Assembly: GCF_018403225.1 (NCBI RefSeq)
Contig: NZ_BOSG01000005.1
Location: 186,001 to 250,000, forward strand
Source of the DNA: Paenibacillus sp. J23TS9
Lineage (GTDB): Bacteria; Bacillota; Bacilli; Paenibacillales; Paenibacillaceae
DNA length: 64,000 nucleotides
Direction: 5' to 3'
Part shown: in pieces, positions 18,456 to 27,675 of the stretch
Layout of the letters: each line of letters starts with the position of its first letter
Position numbering within the stretch: position 1 is the first letter of the stretch
Notes under the pieces: generated by a model
What the model was told of the DNA's origin: nothing
The model's database searches: none
The model's input: only the letters and a program-made list of their open reading frames with translations
Made by a program: the position numbers and the translations under genes

Positions 18456-18674
18456 GAAATGCCCCCTTTAACATGGTTATATTGTGGTTATATACATAGT
18501 ATAAACGTAAACATAGCATACGATGTCCACTTAAAGCCAGTTTTCTCCCGTTTGAAGCATGAAAAAACGATGAAAATCAAGGAAAAGTTTTGTAAACCCG
18601 AGAAAATGGCAGACTTATATGAGAATTGTGATGTAATCTGGCTGTATTTCGGGGTTTTCATTCAAATAATGGCT

Positions 18675-18703
18675 TTGTGATGTAAAACAATAAGGATTAT
18701 AAT
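18675..18703 (+). promoter_or_regulatory. Predicted SigA promoter of the ktr operon
   Basis: TTGTGA (18675-18680) and a perfect TATAAT (18698-18703) with 17-base spacing. It places the transcript start just before the riboswitch aptamer. Confidence 0.65.
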
Positions 18704-18734
18704 TTTGATGCAATTGAATAATATATACGCCGAA

Positions 18735-18858
18735 TTTCCGTTCGAAAACGGGGGAACCATTATTTAGGGGTGAATTTCGTTGTAATGCAGCGAATAGGGC
18801 AACCTGTGCATGCCCGAATCCGTCAGCTAACCTCGTAGGCGTTATGCAGCAGGAGCCC
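18735..18858 (+). ncRNA. c-di-AMP riboswitch (ydaO/yuaA class) aptamer
   Basis: The conserved blocks of this class are seen in order: GGGGGAACCA (18750-18759), GGGGTGAAT (18767-18775), a TAGGGC...ACCT pair (about 18795-18805), then GCCCGAATCCGTCAGCTAA and CCTCGTAGGC (18812-18840). It is followed by a terminator at 18869 and then the KtrB-type gene, the same arrangement as the ktrAB (yuaA) leader of B. subtilis. Known logic: bound c-di-AMP favours the terminator and switches potassium import off. Boundaries are approximate. Confidence 0.9.
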
Positions 18859-18868
18859 AAACCGAAAG

Positions 18869-18893
18869 GCATTGGATTTCCGATGCTTTTTTT
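18869..18893 (+). terminator. Riboswitch expression-platform terminator
   Basis: GCATTGG (18869-18875) pairs with CCGATGC (18880-18886) followed by seven T. It stands between the aptamer and the ktrB ribosome site, as expected for a ligand-induced OFF switch. Confidence 0.8.
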
Positions 18894-18919
18894 CTTTTGA
18901 CTTTTTTAAAGAGGTGACT

Positions 18920-20263
18920 ATGTTGACAGCTAAATTCAAATGGTTTCGATTGGCGCCCCCGCAAATTCTGGTTCTGGGGTTCGCTGGTATTATTCTGATC
19001 GGGGCCATACTTCTCACCTTGCCGATTTCGAATACAACGGGCAAGCCGCTTCGTTTTATTGACGCTTTATTCACTGCGACATCGGCAACATGTGTTACGG
19101 GATTGGTTGTCAAAGATACAGGTACTTTCTTCAGCACCTTCGGACAAGTTGTGATCATGCTGCTCATTCAGGTGGGCGGACTCGGCATCATGACGATGGC
19201 AACGTTATTCTCCCTGGCGCTGAAGCGCAAGATTTCACTGCGTGACCGCTTAATACTGCAGGAAGCGATGAACCAGAATACAATGGAAGGCATCGTGCGC
19301 CTGATTCGTAAGGTTCTGATTTTTTCACTCGCCATTGAAGGCTGCGGAGCGATTTTGTTTGCCATCCGCTGGTCATTTGATATGCCGCTTGGCAGGGCAA
19401 TATACTTCGGGATTTTTCACGGTGTATCGATGTTCAACAATGCGGGTTTTGATCTGTTTGGACACTTTAACAGCCTCACGGGTTATGTATATGATCCACT
19501 CGTGAATATTGTTGTGATGTTCTTGATTGTATCAGGGGGGATCGGCTTCATCGTTTTGTCTGACCTGGTAGAGTATCACAATAAACGCAAGCTCTCACTG
19601 CATACAAAAGTCGTGCTGTCGATGACAGGAGCATTGATATTGGCCGGAGCAGTGGTAATTTTTGTTTTCGAATTCACGAATCCCAGAACGCTTGGATCTC
19701 TGAACTGGGGCGGCAAAATTCTCGCATCTTTCTTCCAGTCGGTCACCCCGCGTACAGCAGGCGCAAACACACTGGATTTGGCGAGTATGCGTCAAGCTTC
19801 CCAATTCTTCATGGTTATATTGATGTTTATCGGTGCTTCGCCGGGATCTACCGGAGGGGGGATCAAGACCACGACCTTCACCATTCTGGTTGGAGCGGTC
19901 ATTGCGATGATCCGTGGCCGTGATGATATCGTGCTGTTCCGTTACCGCTTGGCACAGGAGCGTATTTTCAAAGCATTGACGATTACCTTCCTGGCTCTAT
20001 TCCTGGTGGTAGGGGTGTCCATGGTGCTCTCTACGACGGAGGACAGTAACTTTTTGACCATTCTGTATGAAACGACCTCGGCGTTCGGCACGGTTGGACT
20101 ATCCTTGGGGCTCACTCCCCACTTAACGCTGGTTGGCAAGATCCTGATCTGTCTCACGATGTTTGCCGGACGACTGGGACCACTTACACTCGCGTATGCA
20201 CTGGGTCCTAAAAAGGGCAAAGAGTTATATCGTCATCCCGAAGGGAAAATTATTATCGGTTAG
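18920..20263 (+). CDS. ktrB: Potassium channel subunit KtrB/KtrD (Trk/Ktr family)
   Basis: 447 residues with four membrane-pore-membrane repeats. The four pore loops with their filter glycines are visible: TSATCVTGLVV, SMFNNAGFDL, SVTPRTAGANTL and TSAFGTVGLSLG, plus the gating loop after GASPGSTGGGIKTT. It conducts K+ (Na+-dependent in Ktr) under control of the cytosolic RCK ring encoded next. The ATG at 18920 follows AAAGAGGTGA closely; a frame extending to 18872 would run through the riboswitch terminator and is rejected. First gene of a three-gene operon behind the c-di-AMP riboswitch. Confidence 0.9.
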   Translation: MLTAKFKWFRLAPPQILVLGFAGIILIGAILLTLPISNTTGKPLRFIDALFTATSATCVTGLVVKDTGTFFSTFGQVVIMLLIQVGGLGIMTMATLFSLALKRKISLRDRLILQEAMNQNTMEGIVRLIRKVLIFSLAIEGCGAILFAIRWSFDMPLGRAIYFGIFHGVSMFNNAGFDLFGHFNSLTGYVYDPLVNIVVMFLIVSGGIGFIVLSDLVEYHNKRKLSLHTKVVLSMTGALILAGAVVIFVFEFTNPRTLGSLNWGGKILASFFQSVTPRTAGANTLDLASMRQASQFFMVILMFIGASPGSTGGGIKTTTFTILVGAVIAMIRGRDDIVLFRYRLAQERIFKALTITFLALFLVVGVSMVLSTTEDSNFLTILYETTSAFGTVGLSLGLTPHLTLVGKILICLTMFAGRLGPLTLAYALGPKKGKELYRHPEGKIIIG

Positions 20264-20314
20264 ATGTGTTAGAGAAAATAGAAATTTGATTATATAAGGA
20301 GTATCAGTAGAGAA

Positions 20315-20983
20315 ATGAAAACACAGCAGTTTGTCGTCATCGGTCTGGGGCGTTTTGGCTCGAGTCTTGCATTGGAGCTTATCGATCTGGGGTATGAGGT
20401 GCTTGGAATTGACAAGAATGAAGAAGTAGTCAGCAATATGAGCGAGTACCTGACGCATGCGGTCGTAGCCGATGCCACGGATGAGGAAGTATTGAAATCA
20501 CTGGGCATCCGGAATTTTGACTGCGGGGTTGTAGCCATTGGCGATGATATTCAAATGAGCATTCTCGCCGCGATTTTGCTGAAGGACTTGGGTGTTCGCA
20601 CAGTCGTTGCCAAAGCGATATCGATCCTTCATGGGCGCGCCTTAGCGAAGCTTGGCGTTGACCGGGTGATTTTTCCGGAAAGAGATATGGGAATTCGCGT
20701 GGCCCATCAGCTCGTCACACCGAACCTGCTGGATTACATCGAGTTATCCAAAGAGTACAGTATCGTGGAAATGACGGTGCCTGAAACGCTGAACGGCAAA
20801 ACGCTGAGCGAGGTCAATACGCGTGCCAAATTCGGCTGCAGCATTGTTGCATTGCACCGCGACGGGAAAATTATTGTCGCTCCCACAGCGATGGATCAGC
20901 TACATGCAGGAGATATCATGGTCATTATCGGTGCAAATAGCAATATAGACCGCTTCGAGAGCGAAGCCGTAAATGTAAACTAG
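20315..20983 (+). CDS. ktrA: Potassium channel regulatory subunit KtrA/KtrC (RCK protein)
   Basis: 222 residues: an RCK_N Rossmann domain with FVVIGLGRFGSSLALEL (residues 6-22) and ADATDEEVL for ATP/ADP binding, and an RCK_C domain from about 135 (EYSIVEMTVPETLNGKTL). Octameric rings gate KtrB by nucleotide exchange; in several Firmicutes the RCK_C domain also binds c-di-AMP, so c-di-AMP may act here at both RNA and protein level. It lies 51 bases after ktrB; the order B-A is the reverse of B. subtilis ktrAB. Ribosome site AAGGAG is rather far from the ATG. Confidence 0.9.
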   Translation: MKTQQFVVIGLGRFGSSLALELIDLGYEVLGIDKNEEVVSNMSEYLTHAVVADATDEEVLKSLGIRNFDCGVVAIGDDIQMSILAAILLKDLGVRTVVAKAISILHGRALAKLGVDRVIFPERDMGIRVAHQLVTPNLLDYIELSKEYSIVEMTVPETLNGKTLSEVNTRAKFGCSIVALHRDGKIIVAPTAMDQLHAGDIMVIIGANSNIDRFESEAVNVN

Positions 20984-21001
20984 AGCGGGAAGTGGCCAAT
21001 T

Positions 21002-22252
21002 GTGGAATCTTCAACTACAGAAATCATTCATCATATATTAATTCTTCTGCTCTTCATCATTACGGTGGGGATGCTGGCCGGAAGGCTGGCCTCCTGGCTG
21101 AAGCTGCCGGATGTTGCTGTATTTATTATCGCAGGTATGGTGCTCGGAAGAGGACTGCATCTGATTAATGCGGCGAGCAGCTCCCTGATCAACCAGCTGA
21201 TATTGACGGTAGGCTCGGCACTGATTCTCTTCGACGGCGGTAGGAATTTGCGGCTCAGCGGACTGAAAAAGGTATGGATTACGCTTTCTCTGCTCAGTGT
21301 CCCCGGAGTGATTATCACGACAGCCGTCGTGGGTACAGCAGTTCATTTTTTATTTGGACTCGATTGGATATTCTCTTTGCTTGCGGCTGCCGTTATTGCA
21401 TCAACGGATCCAGCTTCGATTATTCCGGTCTTTAAGCAGGTCAAGATTAAGGAGCGGGTAAGAGAGACCGTAGAGAGTGAGTCGGCATTCAATGATGCTA
21501 CCGGCTCAATCCTTACCTTCGCTTTGCTTGCAGCAGTTACCGGCGGGAAATCGCTGCAGATCGGTAACATGGCCTGGGATTTTGTGAAAACGGCTGTAGG
21601 CGGTATTGTAGTCGGCGCCGTGGTAGCGATTATATTAACCTATTTGGTGGCGCATTTCCGTCTAGGCGTGCTTAAGGATTACACGACCATTGCTATGATC
21701 GTTGTTGCACTTTCTTCCTATTTAATAGGAGATATGCTTCACGTGAGCGGATTTATGGCAACCTTCGTAGCCGGACTGATCTGGGGCAATGCCGATACAA
21801 TGGGCCTTTCCATGGATGATAAGCTGGAGGAAACGGGAACCTTTGCGGATAACACCAGCGTCATGATGCGAATGCTGATCTTTATCCTGCTGGGCAGCCA
21901 GGTTGATTTCCGCGCGTTGGGTGACTATTTCTGGCCGAGTCTGGCAGCGGTGCTGATTCTGATGTTTATTGCCCGCCCGCTGACCGTGCTGCTGTGTGCG
22001 CTTCCGGATCGTAAGGTGAAGTGGTCCTGGCGTGAGCTTCTTTTCATGATGTGGGTACGTGAAACCGGTGTGATTCCCGCGGCGCTCTCCGGCATGATTG
22101 TGGGGATGGGTGTAGCACATGCAGGCATGATATCTGCAGTCACGTTCATGGCCATTATGCTAACCATTCTGCTGCAGGCCAGCACTACCGGTTTCGTTGC
22201 CCGGAAGCTTGGACTTGAGATTAAATCTGGAGATAAAACGCGAGGCGTCTGA
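21002..22252 (+). CDS. CPA1-family monovalent cation/proton antiporter
   Basis: A 416-residue antiporter with about 12 helices. The transport-core motifs are STDPASIIPVF (about 133-143) and the paired ESAFNDATGSI (about 158-168), with the Asp typical of CPA1. It resembles NhaP2/CvrA-type K+ or Na+/H+ antiporters but lacks the long C-terminal TrkA domain of those. It starts with GTG 18 bases after the ktrA stop, with only a weak ribosome site, so translational coupling is likely. As part of the c-di-AMP-controlled unit it probably moves K+ or Na+; the ion cannot be read from sequence. Confidence 0.8.
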   Translation: MESSTTEIIHHILILLLFIITVGMLAGRLASWLKLPDVAVFIIAGMVLGRGLHLINAASSSLINQLILTVGSALILFDGGRNLRLSGLKKVWITLSLLSVPGVIITTAVVGTAVHFLFGLDWIFSLLAAAVIASTDPASIIPVFKQVKIKERVRETVESESAFNDATGSILTFALLAAVTGGKSLQIGNMAWDFVKTAVGGIVVGAVVAIILTYLVAHFRLGVLKDYTTIAMIVVALSSYLIGDMLHVSGFMATFVAGLIWGNADTMGLSMDDKLEETGTFADNTSVMMRMLIFILLGSQVDFRALGDYFWPSLAAVLILMFIARPLTVLLCALPDRKVKWSWRELLFMMWVRETGVIPAALSGMIVGMGVAHAGMISAVTFMAIMLTILLQASTTGFVARKLGLEIKSGDKTRGV

Positions 22253-22312
22253 TAATTCTTCAATTTATTGATTGTGATGGTTTGAATCGTACTCTCCTTA
22301 TATATGAGCAAT

Positions 22313-22361
22313 AAGCTGCTCCTCGCTGTAGAACAAACTACATTGAAGGGCAGCTCTTTTT
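22313..22361 (+). terminator. Terminator of the ktr operon
   Basis: AGCTGC (22314-22319) pairs with GCAGCT (22350-22355), with CTTTTTCT after it. The 30-base loop contains GTAG/CTAC (22328 and 22338) that can extend pairing. It abuts the stop of the convergent lysR gene. Confidence 0.55.
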
Positions 22362-23285
22362 CTAAAATGATGGAATATGAGTACCCTGCTGAACATATTG
22401 GCCAAATATAGATTTGGTTTCCTCTATCCAACGTTTGGCCCCAGCACTGAGTCCTCCGTTTTCCGAGTAGATCAGCGAGGTGGTGCGCCGGGTTTCTTTT
22501 AAAGCCGGGATATGAATCGTAACAAGACCATTATCATCCATCAGTTGACTGCGCAGATAAGATTTTGGCAGAAGGGCTGCCGCCTTGCACGCCGGGAGCA
22601 GCCGCACAATGGCCTCAAACGAATCCATCTCCATTCGGATATCTGGAACCACGCCTGCACGATGAAAAAGTTCATCGGTAAGTTTACGATACCAGGTTCC
22701 CGTTGAGAATATAATCATGGGGAGACTGTGCAGCATGTCCATGCTCACATCCCCCTGCTCGGTGAGTGGATGGTTTTCGGGAAGCACCAGCTCCAGATGA
22801 TCGTCAAACAAAGCGGTGCAGCGCAGCCCGGGCTCCTCAATGGAAGAGGCCACAATCCCGGCGTCTAGCTTTTTATCGCGGACAGCGGATACGATTTCAT
22901 GCGTTTTGCCCGTGATAAGCTTCAGCTCTGCTGTAGGATGCTTTTCCATGAAGGCGGTTACGAGCGGCGGCAGTGTCGTCTGCAGCGTTGTCAGACTTGC
23001 TCCCAGCGTAACGGAAATCTGGTCGTCACCTTTATACTTGGCAATCATCTGCATGAATTTAAGGTTCTGCTGCCGCTGTTCAAGTGCGAAGTTATAGGCA
23101 GTCTGTCCGAAAGCGGTGAGCTCAAGTCTTTTGCCGCGCCGGTTAAACAGGCTGACACCCAGCTCATCCTCCAGTTTGGAGATTTTGCGGGAAAGGGCAG
23201 GTTGGGACAGATTTAGCAGCTTGGATGCCTTATTCAGGCTGGATTGTTCAACAATCGTGGCGAATACGTCCAAATCCTCGAACAT
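22362..23285 (-). CDS. LysR-family transcriptional regulator, divergent from sdhCAB
   Basis: 307 residues. N-terminal winged helix with the LysR recognition pattern ASKLLNLSQPALSRKISKLE (about 19-38), then an effector-binding domain (from about 90; VTLGASLTTLQTTLPP). The ATG at 23285 follows GAAGGTGA; an upstream in-frame start at 23336 has no ribosome site. It is transcribed away from sdhCAB across a 235-bp spacer, the classic LysR layout, so it may control sdhCAB as CcpC does TCA genes in B. subtilis; this is inference from position only. The effector is unknown. Confidence 0.85.
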   Translation of the reverse strand: MFEDLDVFATIVEQSSLNKASKLLNLSQPALSRKISKLEDELGVSLFNRRGKRLELTAFGQTAYNFALEQRQQNLKFMQMIAKYKGDDQISVTLGASLTTLQTTLPPLVTAFMEKHPTAELKLITGKTHEIVSAVRDKKLDAGIVASSIEEPGLRCTALFDDHLELVLPENHPLTEQGDVSMDMLHSLPMIIFSTGTWYRKLTDELFHRAGVVPDIRMEMDSFEAIVRLLPACKAAALLPKSYLRSQLMDDNGLVTIHIPALKETRRTTSLIYSENGGLSAGAKRWIEETKSIFGQYVQQGTHIPSF

Positions 23286-23482
23286 CGGGTTCACCTTCTC
23301 TATGTGGTTATTAAATAGATCACTGCAATTGTGCAACCGTATTGTCGCTTATGCATCTAAATTATAACGATTAATAATTATATTGCAATTCCATTATAAG
23401 AAAAAAAAGAGTAACATGAAATATGCCACAAGTTGTTCACACTTTAGATGTGGATGACCGTGAAATGTCGAAAAATGAAATA

Positions 23483-23496
23483 TGAAAACGTTGTAA
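23483..23496 (+). promoter_or_regulatory. cre-like site upstream of sdhC
   Basis: TGAAAACGTTGTAA matches the CcpA site consensus TGWAANCGNTNWCA at all but one position (A for C). It lies 24 bases before the sdhC ATG, where CcpA would block transcription. The 23286-23482 region is AT-rich and holds the divergent lysR and sdh promoters. Confidence 0.45.
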
Positions 23497-23520
23497 TGTG
23501 AGAAAGGGGCACGTCAATCT

Positions 23521-24189
23521 ATGAATGGTTATTATTCCAGAAAGCTGCATTCGCTTCTTGGAGTCATTCCGCTCGGCTTGTTTTTCATTGAACATGCGCT
23601 GACGAATTTTGGCGCATTCGAGGGAGGTCTCGCACGGTTTAATGCCGGCGTAAAGCTGCTTAATGACCTTCCACTGCTTTATGTACTTGAGTGGGTGTTG
23701 ATCTACATCCCGCTGATTTACCATGGCGTGTTCGGTTTGTATATTGCCTATCAGGCGAAGCCGAATAACGGCCGCTTCCAGTATTCGCGCAACTGGCGCT
23801 ATACGTTTCAGCGGATCACAGGTGTCATTACGTTTGTATACGTGATTTGGCATGTGTATGAAACTCGTGTTCAGATAGCGCTTGGTCATGTGACGCATGA
23901 AGAACTTGCAGGCACCATGCACAACATCATGATTCAGCCGGGACTGTTCACCTTGTACCTGATCGGCGTCATATCTGCATCGTTCCACTTTGCCAATGGT
24001 CTCTGGTCCTTCTTGGTAAGCTGGGGCATCACGGTGGGACCGCGCGCGCAGCGTGTATCTTCTTACATCTGCATGACGATGTTTGTGTTGGTGGCTCTGA
24101 TGTTCGTGCTGTCCATGGTCGCATTCCGCAGAGCGGAATTCCAGGAAGCAACCGCATTGCTTGATACAGTGAAGTTAGTTCTTAGTTAA
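23521..24189 (+). CDS. sdhC: Succinate dehydrogenase cytochrome b558 subunit
   Basis: 222 residues with five membrane helices, the di-heme anchor of Gram-positive succinate:menaquinone oxidoreductase. Heme-ligand histidines are expected in HALTNFGAF, YHGVFGLYIAY, YVIWHVYETR and FHFANGLW, all present. It anchors SdhAB to the membrane and passes electrons to menaquinone. Start ATG after GAAAGGGGC. First gene of sdhCAB, with 15-base spacers. Confidence 0.93.
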   Translation: MNGYYSRKLHSLLGVIPLGLFFIEHALTNFGAFEGGLARFNAGVKLLNDLPLLYVLEWVLIYIPLIYHGVFGLYIAYQAKPNNGRFQYSRNWRYTFQRITGVITFVYVIWHVYETRVQIALGHVTHEELAGTMHNIMIQPGLFTLYLIGVISASFHFANGLWSFLVSWGITVGPRAQRVSSYICMTMFVLVALMFVLSMVAFRRAEFQEATALLDTVKLVLS

Positions 24190-24204
24190 GGAGAGTGAGC
24201 GTGA

Positions 24205-25950
24205 ATGGCAACAAATAATATCATTATCGTGGGCGGCGGTCTGGCTGGTCTGATGGCTACCATCAAATCAGCAGAAGCAGGCGTCCATGTTCACTTGTTT
24301 TCTTTGGTCCCTGTAAAAAGATCGCATTCCGTATGTGCGCAGGGTGGAATTAACGGAGCCGTTAACACCAAAGGTGAAGGCGACTCCCCGTGGATCCACT
24401 TTGACGATACCGTGTATGGCGGTGACTTCCTTGCCAACCAGCCTCCGGTAAAAGCAATGTGTGAAGCGGCACCAGGCATTATTCACCTGATGGACCGCAT
24501 GGGCGTTATGTTCAACCGGACCCCGGAAGGTCTGCTTGACTTCCGTCGGTTTGGTGGCACCAAGCATCACCGTACGGCGTATGCGGGTGCAACGACAGGC
24601 CAACAGCTGCTGTATGCGCTGGATGAGCAGGTACGCCGCCATGAAGCGGAAGGACTTGTTACGAAGCATGAGCATTGGGAATTCCTGTCCGCTGTTATTG
24701 ATGACGATGGCGTATGCCGCGGCATTTGTGCACAGGATCTGCGTACGATGGAAGTTCATACGTTTGCTGCGGATGCAGTTATTCTTGCAAGCGGAGGCCC
24801 TGGCATCGTATTCGGCAGAACGACCAACTCGGTCATCAATACCGGTACGGCAGCAAGTGCTGTATACCAACAGGGCGTTCATTACGCGAACGGCGAATTC
24901 ATCCAGATTCATCCGACGGCTATTCCAGGGGATGATAAGCTGCGCCTCATGTCCGAATCCGCACGTGGTGAAGGCGGACGGATCTGGACGTACAAAGACG
25001 GCAAGCCTTGGTATTTCCTTGAAGAGAAATATCCGGCTTACGGCAACCTCGTTCCGCGGGATATCGCGACTCGCGAAATCCATGACGTGTGCGTGAACCA
25101 AGGACTTGGTGTAAACGGCGAGAACATGGTTTATCTCGATCTGTCGCATAAAGATCCGAAGGAACTGGATGTTAAGCTTGGCGGCATCATCGAAATCTAC
25201 GAAAAATTCGTAGGCGATGATCCGCGTAAAATCCCGATGAAAATTTTCCCGGCCGTGCATTACTCCATGGGCGGCATGTGGGTTGATTACAACCAAATGA
25301 CTAATATTCCTGGTCTGTTTGCAGCCGGCGAATGTGATTATCAATACCACGGTGCAAACCGTCTGGGGGCAAACTCACTTGTATCCGCCATTTATGGCGG
25401 TATGGTAGCCGGACCGAAAGCGGTCGAATATACCAGAGGACTTAAGAAATCCGCTGCTGACGTACCGTCGAGCGTTTTCGAAAGATATAAAAAGCAGCAG
25501 GATGACAAATACGAGAACATCCTCAAAATGGATGGTAATGAGAATGCGTACGGCCTGCATAAAGAGCTGGGCGAAATGATGAACGCTAACATGACGGTGG
25601 TTCGTTATAACGACAAGCTGGAGCAAACGATCGGCAAAATCAAAGACATGAAGCAGCGCTACAAGAATATCAACATTAACGATAAATCACGCTGGAACAA
25701 TCCGGGTGCGTCCTTTACGCGCCAGCTGTGGAACATGCTTGAGCTTGCCGAAGCCATGACGCTTGGAGCGCTGCTGCGCAACGAGAGCCGCGGCGCGCAT
25801 TATAAGCCGGAGTTCCCGGATCGTAACGATGAAGAATTCCTGAAAACCACCAAAGCGACTTGGACGCCGGATGGCCCGGAAATTTCCTATGAGCCGGTAG
25901 ACGTTTCGTTGATCCCGCCGCGGATCCGCGACTATTCCAAAGAAAAGTAA
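24205..25950 (+). CDS. sdhA: Succinate dehydrogenase flavoprotein subunit
   Basis: 581 residues. FAD Rossmann motif IIIVGGGLAGLMATI (about 5-19), the flavin-linking region RSHSVCAQGGINGAVN, the substrate region FGGTKHHRTAYAGATTGQ, QIHPTAIPG and the late HYSMGGMWVDY and GANRLGANSLVSAIYGG motifs are all present. It oxidises succinate to fumarate in the TCA cycle on the cytoplasmic side. AGGAGAGTGAGCGTG leads to the ATG. Length matches B. subtilis SdhA (586). Confidence 0.96.
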   Translation: MATNNIIIVGGGLAGLMATIKSAEAGVHVHLFSLVPVKRSHSVCAQGGINGAVNTKGEGDSPWIHFDDTVYGGDFLANQPPVKAMCEAAPGIIHLMDRMGVMFNRTPEGLLDFRRFGGTKHHRTAYAGATTGQQLLYALDEQVRRHEAEGLVTKHEHWEFLSAVIDDDGVCRGICAQDLRTMEVHTFAADAVILASGGPGIVFGRTTNSVINTGTAASAVYQQGVHYANGEFIQIHPTAIPGDDKLRLMSESARGEGGRIWTYKDGKPWYFLEEKYPAYGNLVPRDIATREIHDVCVNQGLGVNGENMVYLDLSHKDPKELDVKLGGIIEIYEKFVGDDPRKIPMKIFPAVHYSMGGMWVDYNQMTNIPGLFAAGECDYQYHGANRLGANSLVSAIYGGMVAGPKAVEYTRGLKKSAADVPSSVFERYKKQQDDKYENILKMDGNENAYGLHKELGEMMNANMTVVRYNDKLEQTIGKIKDMKQRYKNININDKSRWNNPGASFTRQLWNMLELAEAMTLGALLRNESRGAHYKPEFPDRNDEEFLKTTKATWTPDGPEISYEPVDVSLIPPRIRDYSKEK

Positions 25951-25965
25951 GAAGGGGGATTTGAC

Positions 25966-26730
25966 ATGGCGGAACAAACTGCTTCTACCAAAAAAGTGAA
26001 GTTTATTATTACCCGTCAGGACAGCCCGGACGCTGCATCATATGTTGAGGAGTTCGAGCTTCCTTATCGCCCGGGTATGAACGTAATCAGTGCCTTGATG
26101 GAAATCCAGCGTAACCCGCAGAACAACAAGGGCGAAAAAGTAGCACCGGTGTGCTGGGAATCGAACTGTCTTGAGGAGGTCTGCGGTGCCTGCTCCATGG
26201 TCATCAACGGTAAACCCCGTCAGGCCTGCGCAGCGCTGATCGACAAGCTGGAACAGCCAATCCGCGTACAGCCGATGAGAACTTTCCCGGTTGTCCGTGA
26301 CCTTGTGATTGACCGCAGCCGGATGTTTAACGCCCTGAAGCGCGTCAAAGCATGGATTCCTATCGACGGCACGTATGATCTCGGTCCTGGACCGCGTATG
26401 CCGGAGAAAAAACGCCAATGGGCCTATGAGCTTTCCAAGTGCATGACATGCGGCGTTTGTTTGGAAGCTTGCCCGAACGTGAATGACAAAACCGACTTTA
26501 TCGGTCCTGCAGCGATTTCCCAGGTTCGTCTGTTCAATGCTCATCCAACGGGTGAAATGAATGCCGACGAGCGTCTGGATACTCTGATGGATGACGGTGG
26601 TATTGAGGGCTGCGGCAACTCGCAGAACTGCGTACGTTCTTGTCCAAAGGGGATTCCGCTGACGACTTCCATTGCGGAAATCAACAAGCAGTCCACCAAG
26701 CATCTGTTCAAAAAATGGCTTAGCGTCTAA
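25966..26730 (+). CDS. sdhB: Succinate dehydrogenase iron-sulfur subunit
   Basis: 254 residues. The plant-type [2Fe-2S] ligands lie in SNCLEEVCGACSMVING (about 65-81), the [4Fe-4S] and [3Fe-4S] ligands in CMTCGVCLEACPN (about 161-173) and CGNSQNCVRSCPKG (about 222). It wires electrons from FAD to the hemes of SdhC. AAGGGGG precedes the ATG. Last gene of the operon, followed by a strong terminator. Confidence 0.96.
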   Translation: MAEQTASTKKVKFIITRQDSPDAASYVEEFELPYRPGMNVISALMEIQRNPQNNKGEKVAPVCWESNCLEEVCGACSMVINGKPRQACAALIDKLEQPIRVQPMRTFPVVRDLVIDRSRMFNALKRVKAWIPIDGTYDLGPGPRMPEKKRQWAYELSKCMTCGVCLEACPNVNDKTDFIGPAAISQVRLFNAHPTGEMNADERLDTLMDDGGIEGCGNSQNCVRSCPKGIPLTTSIAEINKQSTKHLFKKWLSV

Positions 26731-26747
26731 ACTGAAGCCTGTCAATG

Positions 26748-26798
26748 AAAGAGCCTCCTGCAACGCAGCGCCAAGCTGCAGAGCGGGGGCTCTTTTTT
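26748..26798 (+). terminator. Terminator of sdhCAB
   Basis: AAAGAGCC (26748-26755) pairs with GGCTCTTT (26788-26795), with GCAGC/GCTGC inside, then more T. Confidence 0.85.
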
Positions 26799-27008
26799 GT
26801 TGATATTTTCTAGCCCAACCTATTCTTATGACCCTTTATAATGATATAGGCTGCTGCTTTGTAAATGTAATTTGTTTCAGGCTGCGTTTAAAACTGTGCA
26901 GAGGGGTAATCAAAATTAAGGAATTCTATCACAAAAAAATATAAAAGATTACGGATCGGACAGGTCTATGACCAGCGATTCCTGTAATATGCGGGAGCGT
27001 GCTTAGTC

Positions 27009-27650
27009 ATGTCATGGTGGATGTGGATTCTCAATGTGGCGGGTTTGATTGTGCTGATGTATATTTTCTACAGCCTGGAGAAAAAATGGACGAGCAAAGC
27101 GGTGCTGCTGGCGCCCATCATTATCTACGTGCTGGTATCTCTGGAGGATCTGTTCGGGTTGATTGATCTGATGACAATCGTGCCCGGGAATGGGGGAATG
27201 AGGGTGCTCATCCTTCTGTTCTGTCTGGTCTCCGTTATCTTTTATGTTCTGTATATATTTAACCGGATCGCTGAATCTGCGCTGAATAAAAAGAAGGTTT
27301 ACATGAAGACACTGCTGATCCGCATCAGTACGGCTGCTCTGACCTGTGTCTTCTTTTTCACGATTATTTATACGTCTATTTACAAGCTGTTTGGACACCA
27401 CACATTTGATGGCGAGAATATCGGCAATGATCTGCTCAGTCAGCTCATATCCTTTTTGTACTTCAGTGTGGCGACTTTCGTCACGGTCGGTTATGGTGAT
27501 ATCTCTCCCGTAGACAGTACGTCGAGGCTGGCGGTCATTATGGAAATTGCCTTCAGCTTTATTACGGTGGCTTACGCCCTGTCCATGCTGAGCGTGTTCC
27601 GCAGGATCTTCAGTCCAGGTCCCGATGACAAGCTGCCGGAAGAGATGTAG
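27009..27650 (+). CDS. Two-pore-helix potassium channel protein
   Basis: 213 residues: four to five membrane helices with the K+ filter TVGYGD (about residue 160-165, in SVATFVTVGYGDISPVD) between the last two. The N-terminal helices (about 1-70) are unlike the voltage-sensor S1-S4 with arginines, so a simple ion channel (Ion_trans_2 type) is likely. No RCK or nucleotide-binding domain follows. The ATG at 27009 has only a distant GGGAG, so the start is not certain. Together with the ktr operon it shows two different potassium routes in 9 kb, but there is no sign of shared regulation. Confidence 0.8.
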   Translation: MSWWMWILNVAGLIVLMYIFYSLEKKWTSKAVLLAPIIIYVLVSLEDLFGLIDLMTIVPGNGGMRVLILLFCLVSVIFYVLYIFNRIAESALNKKKVYMKTLLIRISTAALTCVFFFTIIYTSIYKLFGHHTFDGENIGNDLLSQLISFLYFSVATFVTVGYGDISPVDSTSRLAVIMEIAFSFITVAYALSMLSVFRRIFSPGPDDKLPEEM

Positions 27651-27675
27651 GTAAAATGCTGAGTGGGGCCTTATC

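Noticed and set aside
24268..25350. Minus-strand open frame of 360 codons inside sdhA
   Set aside because: Antisense shadow of a highly conserved gene, no ribosome site, no recognisable domain.
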